From Hemicordylus capensis (Eukaryota > Chordata > Lepidosauria > Squamata > Cordylidae): DNA of 64,000 nt. Every line of letters starts with the position of its first letter. Position 1 is the stretch's first letter. The stretch lies in assembly GCF_027244095.1 (NCBI RefSeq), contig NC_069657.1:4536001-4600000 (forward strand), in the 5' to 3' direction. This document shows positions 35,248 through 47,200 of the stretch, piece by piece. The translations under genes were made by a program, and so were the position numbers. The notes beneath the pieces are model-generated. The model saw only the letters and a list, made by a program, of their open reading frames with translations, made no database searches and had not been told where the DNA came from.

Positions 35248-38200
35248 ATTAATAATAATATAATTATTAATTAATAATAATAAGAATAAATAATATATAA
35301 AGGCCTTGAAGAATATATAAAGGACAGTGAAGCACTTAAAATGGTCAATAACGAGAAACTATTCAACACCAATGAAACAGAGCAGGCCTACAAGAAAGAA
35401 CAAGTCAAGAACCGAGCAGAAAAATGGAAAAAGAAGCCCCTGCATGGTCAATATTTGCACAATATAAGTGGAAAATCAGACATCACCAAGACCAGGCAGT
35501 GGCTTAAGAATGGCCACTTGAAGAAAGAGACAGAGGGTTTAATACTGGCTGCACAAGAACAGGCACTAAGAACAAATGCAGTAAGAGCAAAAGTAGAAAA
35601 ATCTACAACAAACAGCAAGTGCCGCCTTTGTAAAGAAGCAGATGAAACAGTGGACCACCTAATCAGCTGTTGTAAAAAGATCGCACAGACTGACTACAAA
35701 GAAAGGCATGACAAGGTAGCAGGGATGATACACTGGAACATCTGCAAAAAATACAAGCTATCTGTAGCCAATTGGTGGGACCATAAAATTGAAAAAGTTG
35801 TAGAAGATGAAGATGCAAAAATATTATGGCACTTCCGACGACAACAGACAAACATCTGCCACACAATACACCAGATATTAGGGATGTGCAAAAAATTTCG
35901 GGCACAGATCGATCTGTGCCCGAAACAAGCAATTTCGGGTGATTTGGGTCCGAACCGAATCACCCCCGATGTCCCCCAATATTTTTGGGGGCCGAGCCAA
36001 ATCACCCCTGATTTGTGCCCGAAAAATTCGGGTGATTCGGGCTGACATCTCTTTGAATTTCCCGCCTTTTTGCCTCCATTGATTTGAATGCAAAAAGGTC
36101 TGATGTGATGTCAGCTCGAATTTTGGGTCCCAGGGGCAAAATAGTGGGGTCGGGTGGTAGTGCCTAATGGGTGGAGGCTACCACCCCAATTTCAGAGTGA
36201 TTGGGCAGAGGGCTGATTTTTGGGGAATTGTTGAAGTTTACGCGTCTTTAAGGTTTTTCCCCATAGAGAAGCATTGAGGTGTCAGCAAATGTATAGCTTC
36301 ACGCGGGGGGCAAAGGGGTGGCCTAGAGCAGTGTGGGGTTGGTGGTAGTGCCAGGTAGGGTCAAAGAAGCTACCTGAATTTTTTCAAAGGATTTGGGCAG
36401 AGGGCCCTCTGAAACAACAGAACCCTGTACCCCATGGGTTAGAAACCCATGGGGGTGGTTGGCACCCTATGTGCACTACACTACCACTCGCTCTGGGCCA
36501 CCCCAGCACCTCCCAAGTGCAGTTATGGGGCTGCTGAAAGCTCCATGTATACCCTATGAGGAAAAACCTTAAAGACACGTAAACTTTAACAATTTCCCCA
36601 AAATCAGCCCTCTGCCCAAATCCTTTGAAAAAATTCAGGCCTACACTGCTCTAGGCCACCCCTTTGCCCCCCGCATGAAGCTATACATTTGCTGACACCT
36701 CAATGCTTCTCTATGGGGAAAAACCTTAAAGACGCGTAAACTTCAACAATTCCCCAAAAATCAGCCCTCTGCCCAATCACTCTGAAATTGGGCTGGTAGC
36801 CTCTACCCATTAGGCACTACCACCCCACCCCACTCTTTTTGCTCAGATCCCACGCAATGCCCCCGATCTGCCCCAAAGACACTAAAACTTCAAAAATTCC
36901 CCAAAAATCAGCCCTTTGCCCAATTCCCCTGAAATTTGGGTGGTAGCCTCCAACCATTGGGCACTACCACCCCACCCCACTATTTTGCCCCTGGGACCTG
37001 TTTTTCTTACCCGAATCGATTCGGATTTAATCCGAATCCGAACCGAATCAGGGGTGGTTCGGGTCCCGAACCAAATCACCGAAAACCCGAATTGCACACC
37101 CCTACCAGATATAACTGTAGTCGAGAAGAAAGAAAAACAAGTCTGACTGTGTAAACAAGAAATAATCATACACACTTATTTGTTAGCCACCCCATAACCT
37201 ATTGTTCTCTAGATGGCTGACAACACATTTCATTAAAACATGAAATCAAAACACACAACAGATTAAATAATAACAAACCAAAAGGGGGGAAAGAAAATAC
37301 AATACAAAACAAATTAAAAACTCTTTTAAAATTAGTTTAAAAACCAAATTTAAAAATCAAAATTTAAAGGGCCTGTGTGAACAAAAAGTTCTTGACCTGG
37401 CATCTAAAAGAACAGAGTGATGAAGCCAGGTGAACCTCACTGGGGAGGCTGTTCCATAAGCAGGGTCAGAATATGAAGCTGTTTAAGGCAGCTTCATGTT
37501 TATTTGTTGTCCAAAGGCTCTCTGTTTAGTTCAAATGTGAGCAAATTCACTTCAACTGGGAAAAGGTGAGGATCATTTTCAGTGCACACCGTGGAGCTTT
37601 GTCATGAAGGATTCATCACCTCATCAGTCACTTCCGTGGAGGTGTTAGCAGCACACATGCATGCCTCTTTTCACACAGAGCTTGCCTCCTTCCTTGAAGG
37701 AGGAAGCTCTTTCAGGCAAGGAAGCCCTGTGTGCATACCGTCGCCCCACACGGCATGCATGACAGGGAAGGAGAGCTGGTCTGGTGTGAGCAAGCAGGAC
37801 TTGTCCCCTTAGGTAAGTAGGGTCTGCCCTGGTTGCATTTGAATGGGAGACTACAGGTGAAACTCGGAAAATTAGAATATCGTGCAAAAGTCCATTAATT
37901 TCAGTAATGCAAATTAAAAGGTGAAACTGATATATGAGACAGACGCATTACATGCAAAGCGAGATAAGTCAAGCCTTAATTTGTTATAATTGTGATGATC
38001 ATGGCGTACAGCTCATGAAAACCCCAAATCCACAATCTCAGAAAATTAGAATATTACATGGAACCAAGAAGACAAGGATTGAAGAATAGAACAATATCGG
38101 ACCTCTGAAAAGTATAAGCATGCATATGTATTCAGTACTTGGTTTGGGCCCCTTTTGCAGCAATTACTGCCTCAATGTGGCGTGGCATGGATGCTATCAG

Positions 38201-41200
38201 CCTGTGGCACTGATGAGGTATTATGGAAGACCAGGATGCTTCATTAGCGGCCTTCAGCAATTCTGCATTGTTTGGTCTCATGTCTCTCGTCCTTCTCTTG
38301 GCAATGCCCCATAGATTCTCTATGGGGTCAGGTCAGGCGAGTTTGCTGGCCAATCAAGCACAGTACACTGTATACTTTTCAGAGGTCCGATATTGTCCTA
38401 TTCTTCAATCCTTGTCTTCTTGGTTCCATGTAATATTCTAATTTTCTGAGATTGTGGATTTGGGGTTCTCATGAGCTGTACGCCATGATCATCACAATTA
38501 TAACAAATTAAGGCTTGACTTATCTCGCTTTGCATGTAATGCGTCTGTCTCATATATCAGTTTCACCTTTTAATTTGCATTACTGAAATTAATGGACTTT
38601 TGCATGATATTCTAATTTTCCGAGTTTCACCTGTAGGAGTGTGAGCATTGTAAGATATTCCCCTCAGGGGATGGAGCCGCTCTGGGAAGAGCAGAAGGTT
38701 CCAAGTTCCCTCCCTGGCAGCATCTCCAAGAGAGGGCTGAGAGAGTCTCCTGCCTGCAACCTTGGAGAAGCCACTGCCAGTCTATGTGGACAATACTGAG
38801 CTAGATGGACCAGTGGTCTGACTCAGTATATGGCAGCTTTCTACGTTCCTACATGTACTGTATCAGGATGACAGTTCCCTAATGCAGTGCTGGCCAGTGC
38901 GCCCCACTCTTAAGCATGAGTTTCTGACGCACCAAGTCTTCAGTAGTCCTACTGCTACTCTTCTATCATCTGTAAATGTTGAGCAAAACAAGGTGGTTCA
39001 GTTGTATCTCATCAAAAGAAAGAATTCTGTTGACAGGACCCCATCATCTTGTGTGTGGCCTTTGACTTGAAGTTTTTATTGTGTAATTACATTGCCCAGC
39101 CTTCCAGACATTGACATATTTCACAACTGCTGTAGCATAGCAGCAAAGAGACTGAACTACAAACCAGAAAGTTACATTCAGTTCACATTTTGCCTCTGCT
39201 AGAACTCACTTGGTGGCATTAGGAATCTCACATTTCCTTTCTGCCTCAATTTCCTTCCTCTCTGATAGTGGGATAATAACACCTACCTTATGAGGATGTT
39301 GTAAGGATTATAACAAGATAATGCACGTGAAGCTCTCTGAACATTTGAAAGCAGTCTATAAGCCCTGCAGTGGGGAATTGCCTAATGACTGATATTTTAT
39401 TTCCAGAGCTTTAAAGGCACAGAGAGCACAGAGCATGTGGCAGAGGAGGTGAAAACCATCAAGCTCGAAGAGGACAAGCCAAAAGAAATGAAGCCTGAGG
39501 AAGCTGTTGACGAGGTAGGCTTGGAGACCAGAAATTTGTAGTGGCTGGCTGGCGAGAAGATGGGAACCTTAAAGGAAGGAGAGATGCTGAGAAAGGGATG
39601 GCTAATATGCCCAGGGTGGGTACTGTAGATAAGAGCCACTTCAGACCTTCAGAAACTGTAACAAGTTGTTCTAGCAAGAACTAATCTGCCTACGTTCCTT
39701 TCACTGCCTCTACAACTGGACTAAATTTGGACCAAATTGGTTTGGCACATCACAAGCTAACCCACTTGCGCCTCGAACGTTCATGCGTCTGCCATCTATA
39801 ATTGGGGTGGATGACAGCATTACAAACTATGCCCTTGAGGTGTCCCTACCACTGTACCCAGTTTGGTTTGTATTGGCCCAGGCATTGCGAAACTGATGTG
39901 GGGGACCCACGGACAGACACACACACAGAATGCTGGGTGATCTCATAAGCCTGCTGGAAAGTAGGCTAAAAATACTTTGCAGCATTTATGGAAACAGCCA
40001 TCCAAAAAGTGCAGCTGCATCCATGACAGTCCCAGTTCACATGTTGCATTCTCCATGTAGCTGCATCACTGGTGATTTGTTGCATGGGAGAGAATGTGAA
40101 ACCTGAACTGACTTTCAGGCAGTTTTGTAATGTTCTTCATGGATCTTTGGAACTCTGTTCCCTTGGAGATCTGTCAAAGCATGCAGATTTTCTGGATGTG
40201 ATGTATGATGCTTTTATTCCAGCAGACTTTACAAGGCATTCAAGCAGAGTTTGGAGTAAAAATCTGCAGCCGCCTTGACTATATAGACCTTGACTATATA
40301 CTCTGAATCTTCAGTCATAACTGCTTAGCCACTTTGCTGCTCAGGATATTTCATGAGTCTGAAACACTGCACGGGCTGTATTTGGCCACTGGTCATATGA
40401 AGTAATTTTAAGTAATCTTAAAAGTGACCTCAGTTGTAAATAGAGGCCTTCATCCTTGCGATGCAGAGGACTTGATTACATTTTCAGTCTGTCTAATTAA
40501 GACGTCTACACACCGCAGCGTTCGATGTGCCTTGTTAATGAATTGTGTGTGCAGTTGTGCAGGAGCGCTCCAATTGCACAGTATGTCAGCCACTGTTCTT
40601 TGGTTGCCTTCATGTGGTCAGCCTTTGGAACAGTGAGAAAAAGAGGGTGAGAATTGTGTCTCTTGTCTCTTTCCCCTTCCAGGGCCCTCCAAAATACACA
40701 AAGTCAGTTCTGAAAAAAGGGGATAAAGTCAACTTTCCCAAAAAGGGCGACATTGTTCACTGCTGGTATACGGGGAAGCTGCAAGATGGAACGGTCTTCG
40801 ATAGCAACATTCAGACAAGTAAGTTTGAAGCCAGAAAAGTGAGATGGTCTTAATGGAGGTGGTGAAGATGTAGGCTGCTGATGACTGAGCAGTTATGACG
40901 GAAGATGTGGTAACACCAGAAATACATCTCCTGCACAAGCCCTGTTGGAAATAAATGGGAATTGAGCAAGACCAAATTGCTGCTGCTACACCACTTGTGT
41001 CCTTTCCAGTAGCTCCCAGTGAACTTGGCCCTAAGAAGTTACTTGGGCCTGTCATCTTAATTTAATTAATTAATTAATTATATTTATACCCCTCCCTTCC
41101 AGTGCACTACTGCTCGGGGTGGCTCACAATAAGAAGATAGATACTAAATACAATAAAAATAATAAAATTAACTAAATTAAACAAAAACTGTCAGATCAAA

Positions 41201-44200
41201 AACAACTGTTATTATTAGGTTCAGACTAAATAAAAAAGCTAAAAACTTTTTTTAAAATTTAAAATCTAAAAACTGAAAATTATACAAAGCTAAAGAACCT
41301 ACCAGATATAACAACAGAAATGGAGCATTAAAAAGCCTCCTTAAAAAGGTGTGTTTTAAGATGTTTTTTAAAAACACGGAGGGAGGGAGCATTGGTAAAC
41401 CTGTTCAGGGAGGGCGTGCCAAAGCCGAGGGGCCACAACCAAAAAGGCCCTGTCTCTAGTCCCCACCAACCGGATCTCTGTTAGTGGCGGGGCCATGAGC
41501 AGGGCCTGATATACTTAAACTTTATTACGATTGTAGATCAGACTGTACAACAAAAAACATTACATAAGACTAGAGCATATAATACAAACAATGTATTGTC
41601 TGGGCCTGAGATGATGAGCCTATGTCCTTACATTATTACAAGTGTGATGCCTTCAGTGGAGTCGGTTCACACATTCTCGGCTGGTGTAGGAGGTCACCCA
41701 GGCTTGGGATTACATCCCCCCACATGCTCCAAAAGGCAGGAAGTAGTCATACTTGAAGATCCTTAACCCAGTGCATGTGGGCGGATCTCCTCAGTTCTAC
41801 TTCCTGTCTTTGCTCCAGAAGGCTCACATTACAGCTCGCTGGCTCTGGCCTTGTTTACTAGGCCTCTTCTCTTCTGCTTATATTCCTATTATTTTTTGAC
41901 TATTTCCAATCTCTTCTTCACCTGGTATTCTACTACTATTAGTTTTCTCTAGTTACTAAAGAAAAAAATTAAAAAGAATAAAATTAAAATTAAAAAATTA
42001 AAAAAAAATTATTTCATATGTTCTTCCTACTGTCCGTTCTGTTATTCGTTACCTCTCCTCACCTCTTGCCAACCCTTTGGTCAATGTCCGCTAAGAAGAC
42101 CTTCGGACTCCTGGCCGTTAGGGAGAGATCTGCCCGTCGGCGCCTGTTCCCGCCAAAAACTCGGGACTGCGCAAATCCTGTAAGGAAAATGGCGGATGTA
42201 TCAGAGGACCTCGCTGGCGTCAGTAGCCACAGCGGTCCTCTCTGTCGTCCTCTAGCGTAGTGTGAGGAGACTGGGTGCAATTCATGCCACCAGCCATCCA
42301 CCGTAGCAGGACACAAGTGGCAGCACAAGAAGCGGAGGCGTCTCGACAAAGAGGCCCCGTTGGTGGGAGAGTTTTCGCCCGGCAGCGCAGGCAAGGTAAG
42401 CCCGCGAGATTTGGCCTCCCCCCCCAACTCCTTTCCCCAGCATTTGGGTGTGCAGGAGGAGGACTGCCTCAGCAAGCGCTGGGGCCGCGCCGAAAGGAAC
42501 ATCAGTAGGAGTGGCCGCCCCAGAGCCCATTGGAATCAGACAGGGAGGACGTGGCAGGAGGTGCTGGGCCCGTGGACGGGGCGTAGGAGCGCCCAGAAGG
42601 CCATGAACAGCTCCCCCCCAGTGAGATAGGGACTTGCTCAGGGGGGTGAGAGCTGGTCGCCGATGCCCCCTATGTGGCCCCTCCCTTAGGGCCTACTCCT
42701 ACGGGGAATGTGGGGGTTCCCCCCGACGCTGCCACTGTAAAGGGCTGGATTCAGGAGGCCGTTCAAGTCTCACTGGCAGCGGCGCTTAAAGCGCGGAAGC
42801 CTGCAAGGCATTGCATGGCAGGCTGTGATCCATGTGTCGTCCTCAGACTCTCAGGAGACGGTGCCCGCTAAACAGCCCAGGGTGGGTATACACCAAGACT
42901 CTGTGCCCAGGGGTAGGGGGAGGTCTTCAGACGAGTCAGGAGAGGACTCCCCAGATTTATTGCGACCCGGGGACAGTGGGTGAGAGACATTGCTCCGACA
43001 GTGGGTCAGAGACAACCCAGACAAGGGGCCCTCCTCCTCGGAAGAGGGGGTGATTATTGAAGACTCTGCAGCAAACTTACACAGTCAGAGGCTCTCTCTT
43101 ATGGAGTATTTTTAGCCACTAATTAACCAGCCTATTGCTGCACTTGATCTGAAGCCAGTTACAGAGGAACAGGTCTCTCCTGTGTCCAAGGGCTCCTTGG
43201 TGCTGCCTAAGGCTAAGGCACCGCAGATTAAATCAGTGATGCCTGAGGGCTTTACTAATACCATCAAAGAGGAATGGGCGGCTATTGCGACTCCCAGACG
43301 TACGTTGGCATTGGTTAGCAAATTGTACAACTTTGAGGAGGAGACTCTGGACTTGCTGAAGGTGCCACTTACGGATGCTCCCTTCGGGGCCCTACTTAGT
43401 GCTACTCGGAAGCACTAAGTAGTGGTATCCAAGAATGGTATCCAAGAATGGGGTAGTGGTAGTGGTATCCAAGAATGGAGAAGTAGTAATCCAAGAAAGT
43501 AGTGGTATCCAAGAATGGGGACTCCTCTTTTAAGGAACCAGGAGACAGAAAAGCAGAATCTGCACTGCGTAGGGCCCACGAGGCTTCAGCAATGGCCATC
43601 AGAGCTGACACCACTGCATCCTTGGTGTCTAGAGCATCAGTCTTGTGGATTGACGAGTTACCCAGTGACCCTCCTGCAGATCAATCTAAGATGCGGCGTA
43701 AGCTACTTCATCTGCAGAGGGTGGCTACTTTTTCAGCGGATGCTACTCTGGACATTGTTCGATTCTCGGCACGTGCGGTCAGTGCAGGTGTCCTGGCAAG
43801 ACGCAACATATGGCTGAAATATTGGAAAATTGATAATACGTCTAGGGCTAATTTAGCTGCTGTTCCCTATGCTGGGGGGAAGCTAATTGGGGATGAGGAC
43901 CTGAAAGGGGTCCTCATTGAAACTAAAGATCAGCACAGGGCTCTGCCATTAGCCCCTAGGAAGGAGGACAAGAGTTTTAATCGTAGACCAACGCAAACCT
44001 TCAAGGTGTTTAGACCTCAGGTTTGTCAGAGGGAGCCTTTTAGGCCTTTTTGATCGCAGTGGAACAGATCCAGAGGCCAAGGCAGGCAAGGGTTCAATCA
44101 GCAGAACCGTCAGTCTTTCGGAAACCAGCAGCGAGGCCCCAAGCAGCAGTCCTGACTCCCACTCAGGCAAAGTGGGGGCCCGCCTTTTGGCCCGTTTGGA

Positions 44201-47200
44201 AAGAATCCATCAATGACAGGTGGGTTCTTTCCATTATCCTACACGGGTACAAAGTGGAGCTGACCAGCCCCCTAGGAAACAGATTCCTCCTTACCTCAAG
44301 ATCCAGGAAACCGGAAAAACACAAGGGGTTGTCCATGGTCATTCAGCATCTGGTGGCTATAGGGGCCATAGAGGAAGTCCCACCTCCTCAGAGAGGCAAG
44401 GGCATCTATTCTGTGATTTTTACGGTGCCAAAAAAGGACGGATCGGCCAGGGCAGTTTTCAACCTATGCCCAGTCAACTGCTTTGTGATAAAGAGGAGGT
44501 TCAGGATGGAAACCCTTTGTACCATCTCAGAGGCATTGCAGATGAGGGACTACATGGCTTCAATAGATCTCCAGGAGGCCTATTTGCACATCCCCATTCA
44601 TCCACTCAGTCGACATATACTCCGCTTCTGCTACATGGGGAGACATTATCAGTACAGAGCCCTTCCTTTCGGGCTCTCATCAGCCCCCCGAGTTTTTACG
44701 AAGGTTCTAGTCTGCTAGTGGCCACTCTACGCACCGAGGGTGTCCACCTGTATTGTTACCTCGACAACTTGCTCATCTGTGCGAGTTCGGAAGGGGCAGT
44801 TCGGTCGGCTCTGTCCAGAACAATGTCTGTGTTGTGTGCCCATGGGTTTTTGATAAATGTGGGCAAGAGTCACCTGATGCCCACACAGAGCCTTCGTCAT
44901 CTGGGCATGGTAATGGACACCTCAGTATGCAAACTGTTTCTGCCACAGGATCGGATGGAGGTCTTATCGTCACTGGCTCGTGTGATTGCTTCGAGACTGT
45001 GGGCCAGCCTTGTTAATCTAGCAAGGTTGTTGGGTCTCATGGTGGCGGCTATGGACGAGTTTTCATCTACACCAGTTATAGTGGGCTCTCCTCCCTTACC
45101 AGCACAGGATTGCTGTCAAGCGCGACAAGAACATTCCTCTCTCGGTGTCTCTTCGCAAGTCGATTCGTTGGATGGCCCGGGGAACCTAGACAAGGGCAAG
45201 CTGTTCATAGAACCCGAGAAAGTGATGGTCATGACGGACGCCAGCCTATCGGGCTGGGAGGCTCACTGTCAGAACAGGTCTGCCCAGGGGCTTTGGTCGG
45301 TGGAGGAGTCGCTCCATAGCATAAACTGGCTTGAGCTGCGGGCTGTCTTTCTGGCCCTAAAAGCCTTCACACCGTTGGTGAAGGGAAGGAACTTCTTAGT
45401 GTGTAGAGACAACATCTCAACCAGGGCATACATAAACAGGCAAGGGGGGACAAGGTCAAGATCTCTTTTCTTTCAGTCTGTGGAGTTGTTGGATTGGGCG
45501 GAGAACAATTTAATATCCTTTCTGGGCCATCATGTAAATGGAATTTTCAACATTCGGGCAGATTGGCTAAGTCGGCAGGAGATCCAGCCGGCAGAATGGA
45601 GCCTGCACCCTCAAGTATTTTGGTGGCTGACAGAGCGGCTGCGGTGTCCCCAGATAGACTTGTTCGCATATCCTCAGAACGCCAAGATTCAGAGGTTTTA
45701 CTCACGTTTTCCGACGTTGGGGGCAGTAGAGACGGATGCACTATCGGTGCCATGGCCTCCGTGTCTGCTGTATGCATTTCCTCCAGTGCCGCTGCTTTCC
45801 CGTTGCCTCAGGAAGCTGCGGGGGTCACGGGCATCCCTGATATTGATTGCGCCTTTTTGGCCCAGAGGGCCTTGGTTTTCCGAGATTGTCGACTTGGCCG
45901 TAGGTCATCCACTCAGATTGCCAGACCATCCAGGTCTGCTGTGTCAAGGTCCGATTTACCATCCTTGTTCAACCAACAAGATTTATCAATCGATTTGGCG
46001 TAGTTTTCTGCATTGGACAGCAAAGCACTCCCTGCAGCCGGACAAGTGCAGGTTGAGGGAATTACTGGATTTTCTTCAGGATGGCCTTGCGCTTGGTCTG
46101 AAACCCAACATGCTTAAACGCCAGGCGGCGTGCTTGATCCAGATGTTTTTTCCTCATCAACGTTCGTTTCAGGCATGGCACCCTCTTCTACACAAGTTCT
46201 TGAGGGGGGCAGCTTTGTTGTCTCCACCAGTCTGCCATCGTTTTCCATCATGGGATTTGCATATTGTTTTGCGGGGTCTGTAGTTTCCACCATTTGAACC
46301 ACTTTGATCTGTGTCATTGCAGTTTTTCTCCTGGAAGGTGGCCTTTTTAGTAGCTGTAACATCGGCCAGGAGGATTTCTGAATTGCAGGCTCTGTCAGTT
46401 AAGAGTAATTTGTGTATTTTCTCTAAGGTCTCTGTGAGACTTATCTTGGATCCTTCGTTTATCCCTAAGGTAAAGTCTCAGTTTCATCGTGAGGTGGACA
46501 TTTACTTACTTTCTCTTTGTCCAGATGCTCGTCACCCTGCAGAGAAGGAGTGGCACCGTCTGGATGTCAGGGGGGCGTTGAAGATATATATTGACAGGAC
46601 GCAGGCTTTTCGTAAGTCATATGCTCTTTTCGTGGCCTTTAAGGTTTCTAAGATGGGATGCAAGGTCTCTACAGCCATTATCACTCGATGGGTCCATTCA
46701 TGCATTACGGTGTTGTATGAAGCCCAGAAACTTCCAGTGCCTGATCAGATTATGGCACACTCAACTAGATATGCAGCCACTTCCGCTGCGTTATCTTCAC
46801 CGGCGTTTCTTGAAGAGATTTGCAAGGCAGCTACTTGGTCGTCGCCTTTTACATTTTTAAGGCATTACAAGTTGGATGAACATGAAGCTGCCAGAGCGGC
46901 ATTTGGTCGAAGGGTCCTGCAACGGGTCCTTCCGGGTCAGTAGCTCCAGCTTGGGTATTTTTCCTCCCGTGGTTGGTGCTGTGGTATGTCCCAAGCTTGG
47001 GTGATCACCTACACCAGCCGAGAAAGGTACATTAGTACTCACCGTGAAGGTGTCTTCTGGCTGTTGTAGAAGAGGTCACCCAAGGCCCGCCCGGGTTGTG
47101 TTAGGCTGGAGCTGATGATCTGGTTGTAGGGGGACAGTTTTTCTGTCTTTCTCTGCATTATTGTTCGTATATTGTTGTATATTCTCTGTTATGTTCTGTG

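Noticed and set aside
35182-35290. CRISPR array or tandem regulatory repeat
   Set aside because: It is a plain ATT microsatellite with no spacers; no CRISPR structure exists in the window.
35341-36045. A 234-codon ORF as a host gene
   Set aside because: It is the zinc-knuckle and endonuclease start of an R4/Dong LINE running on into a MITE.
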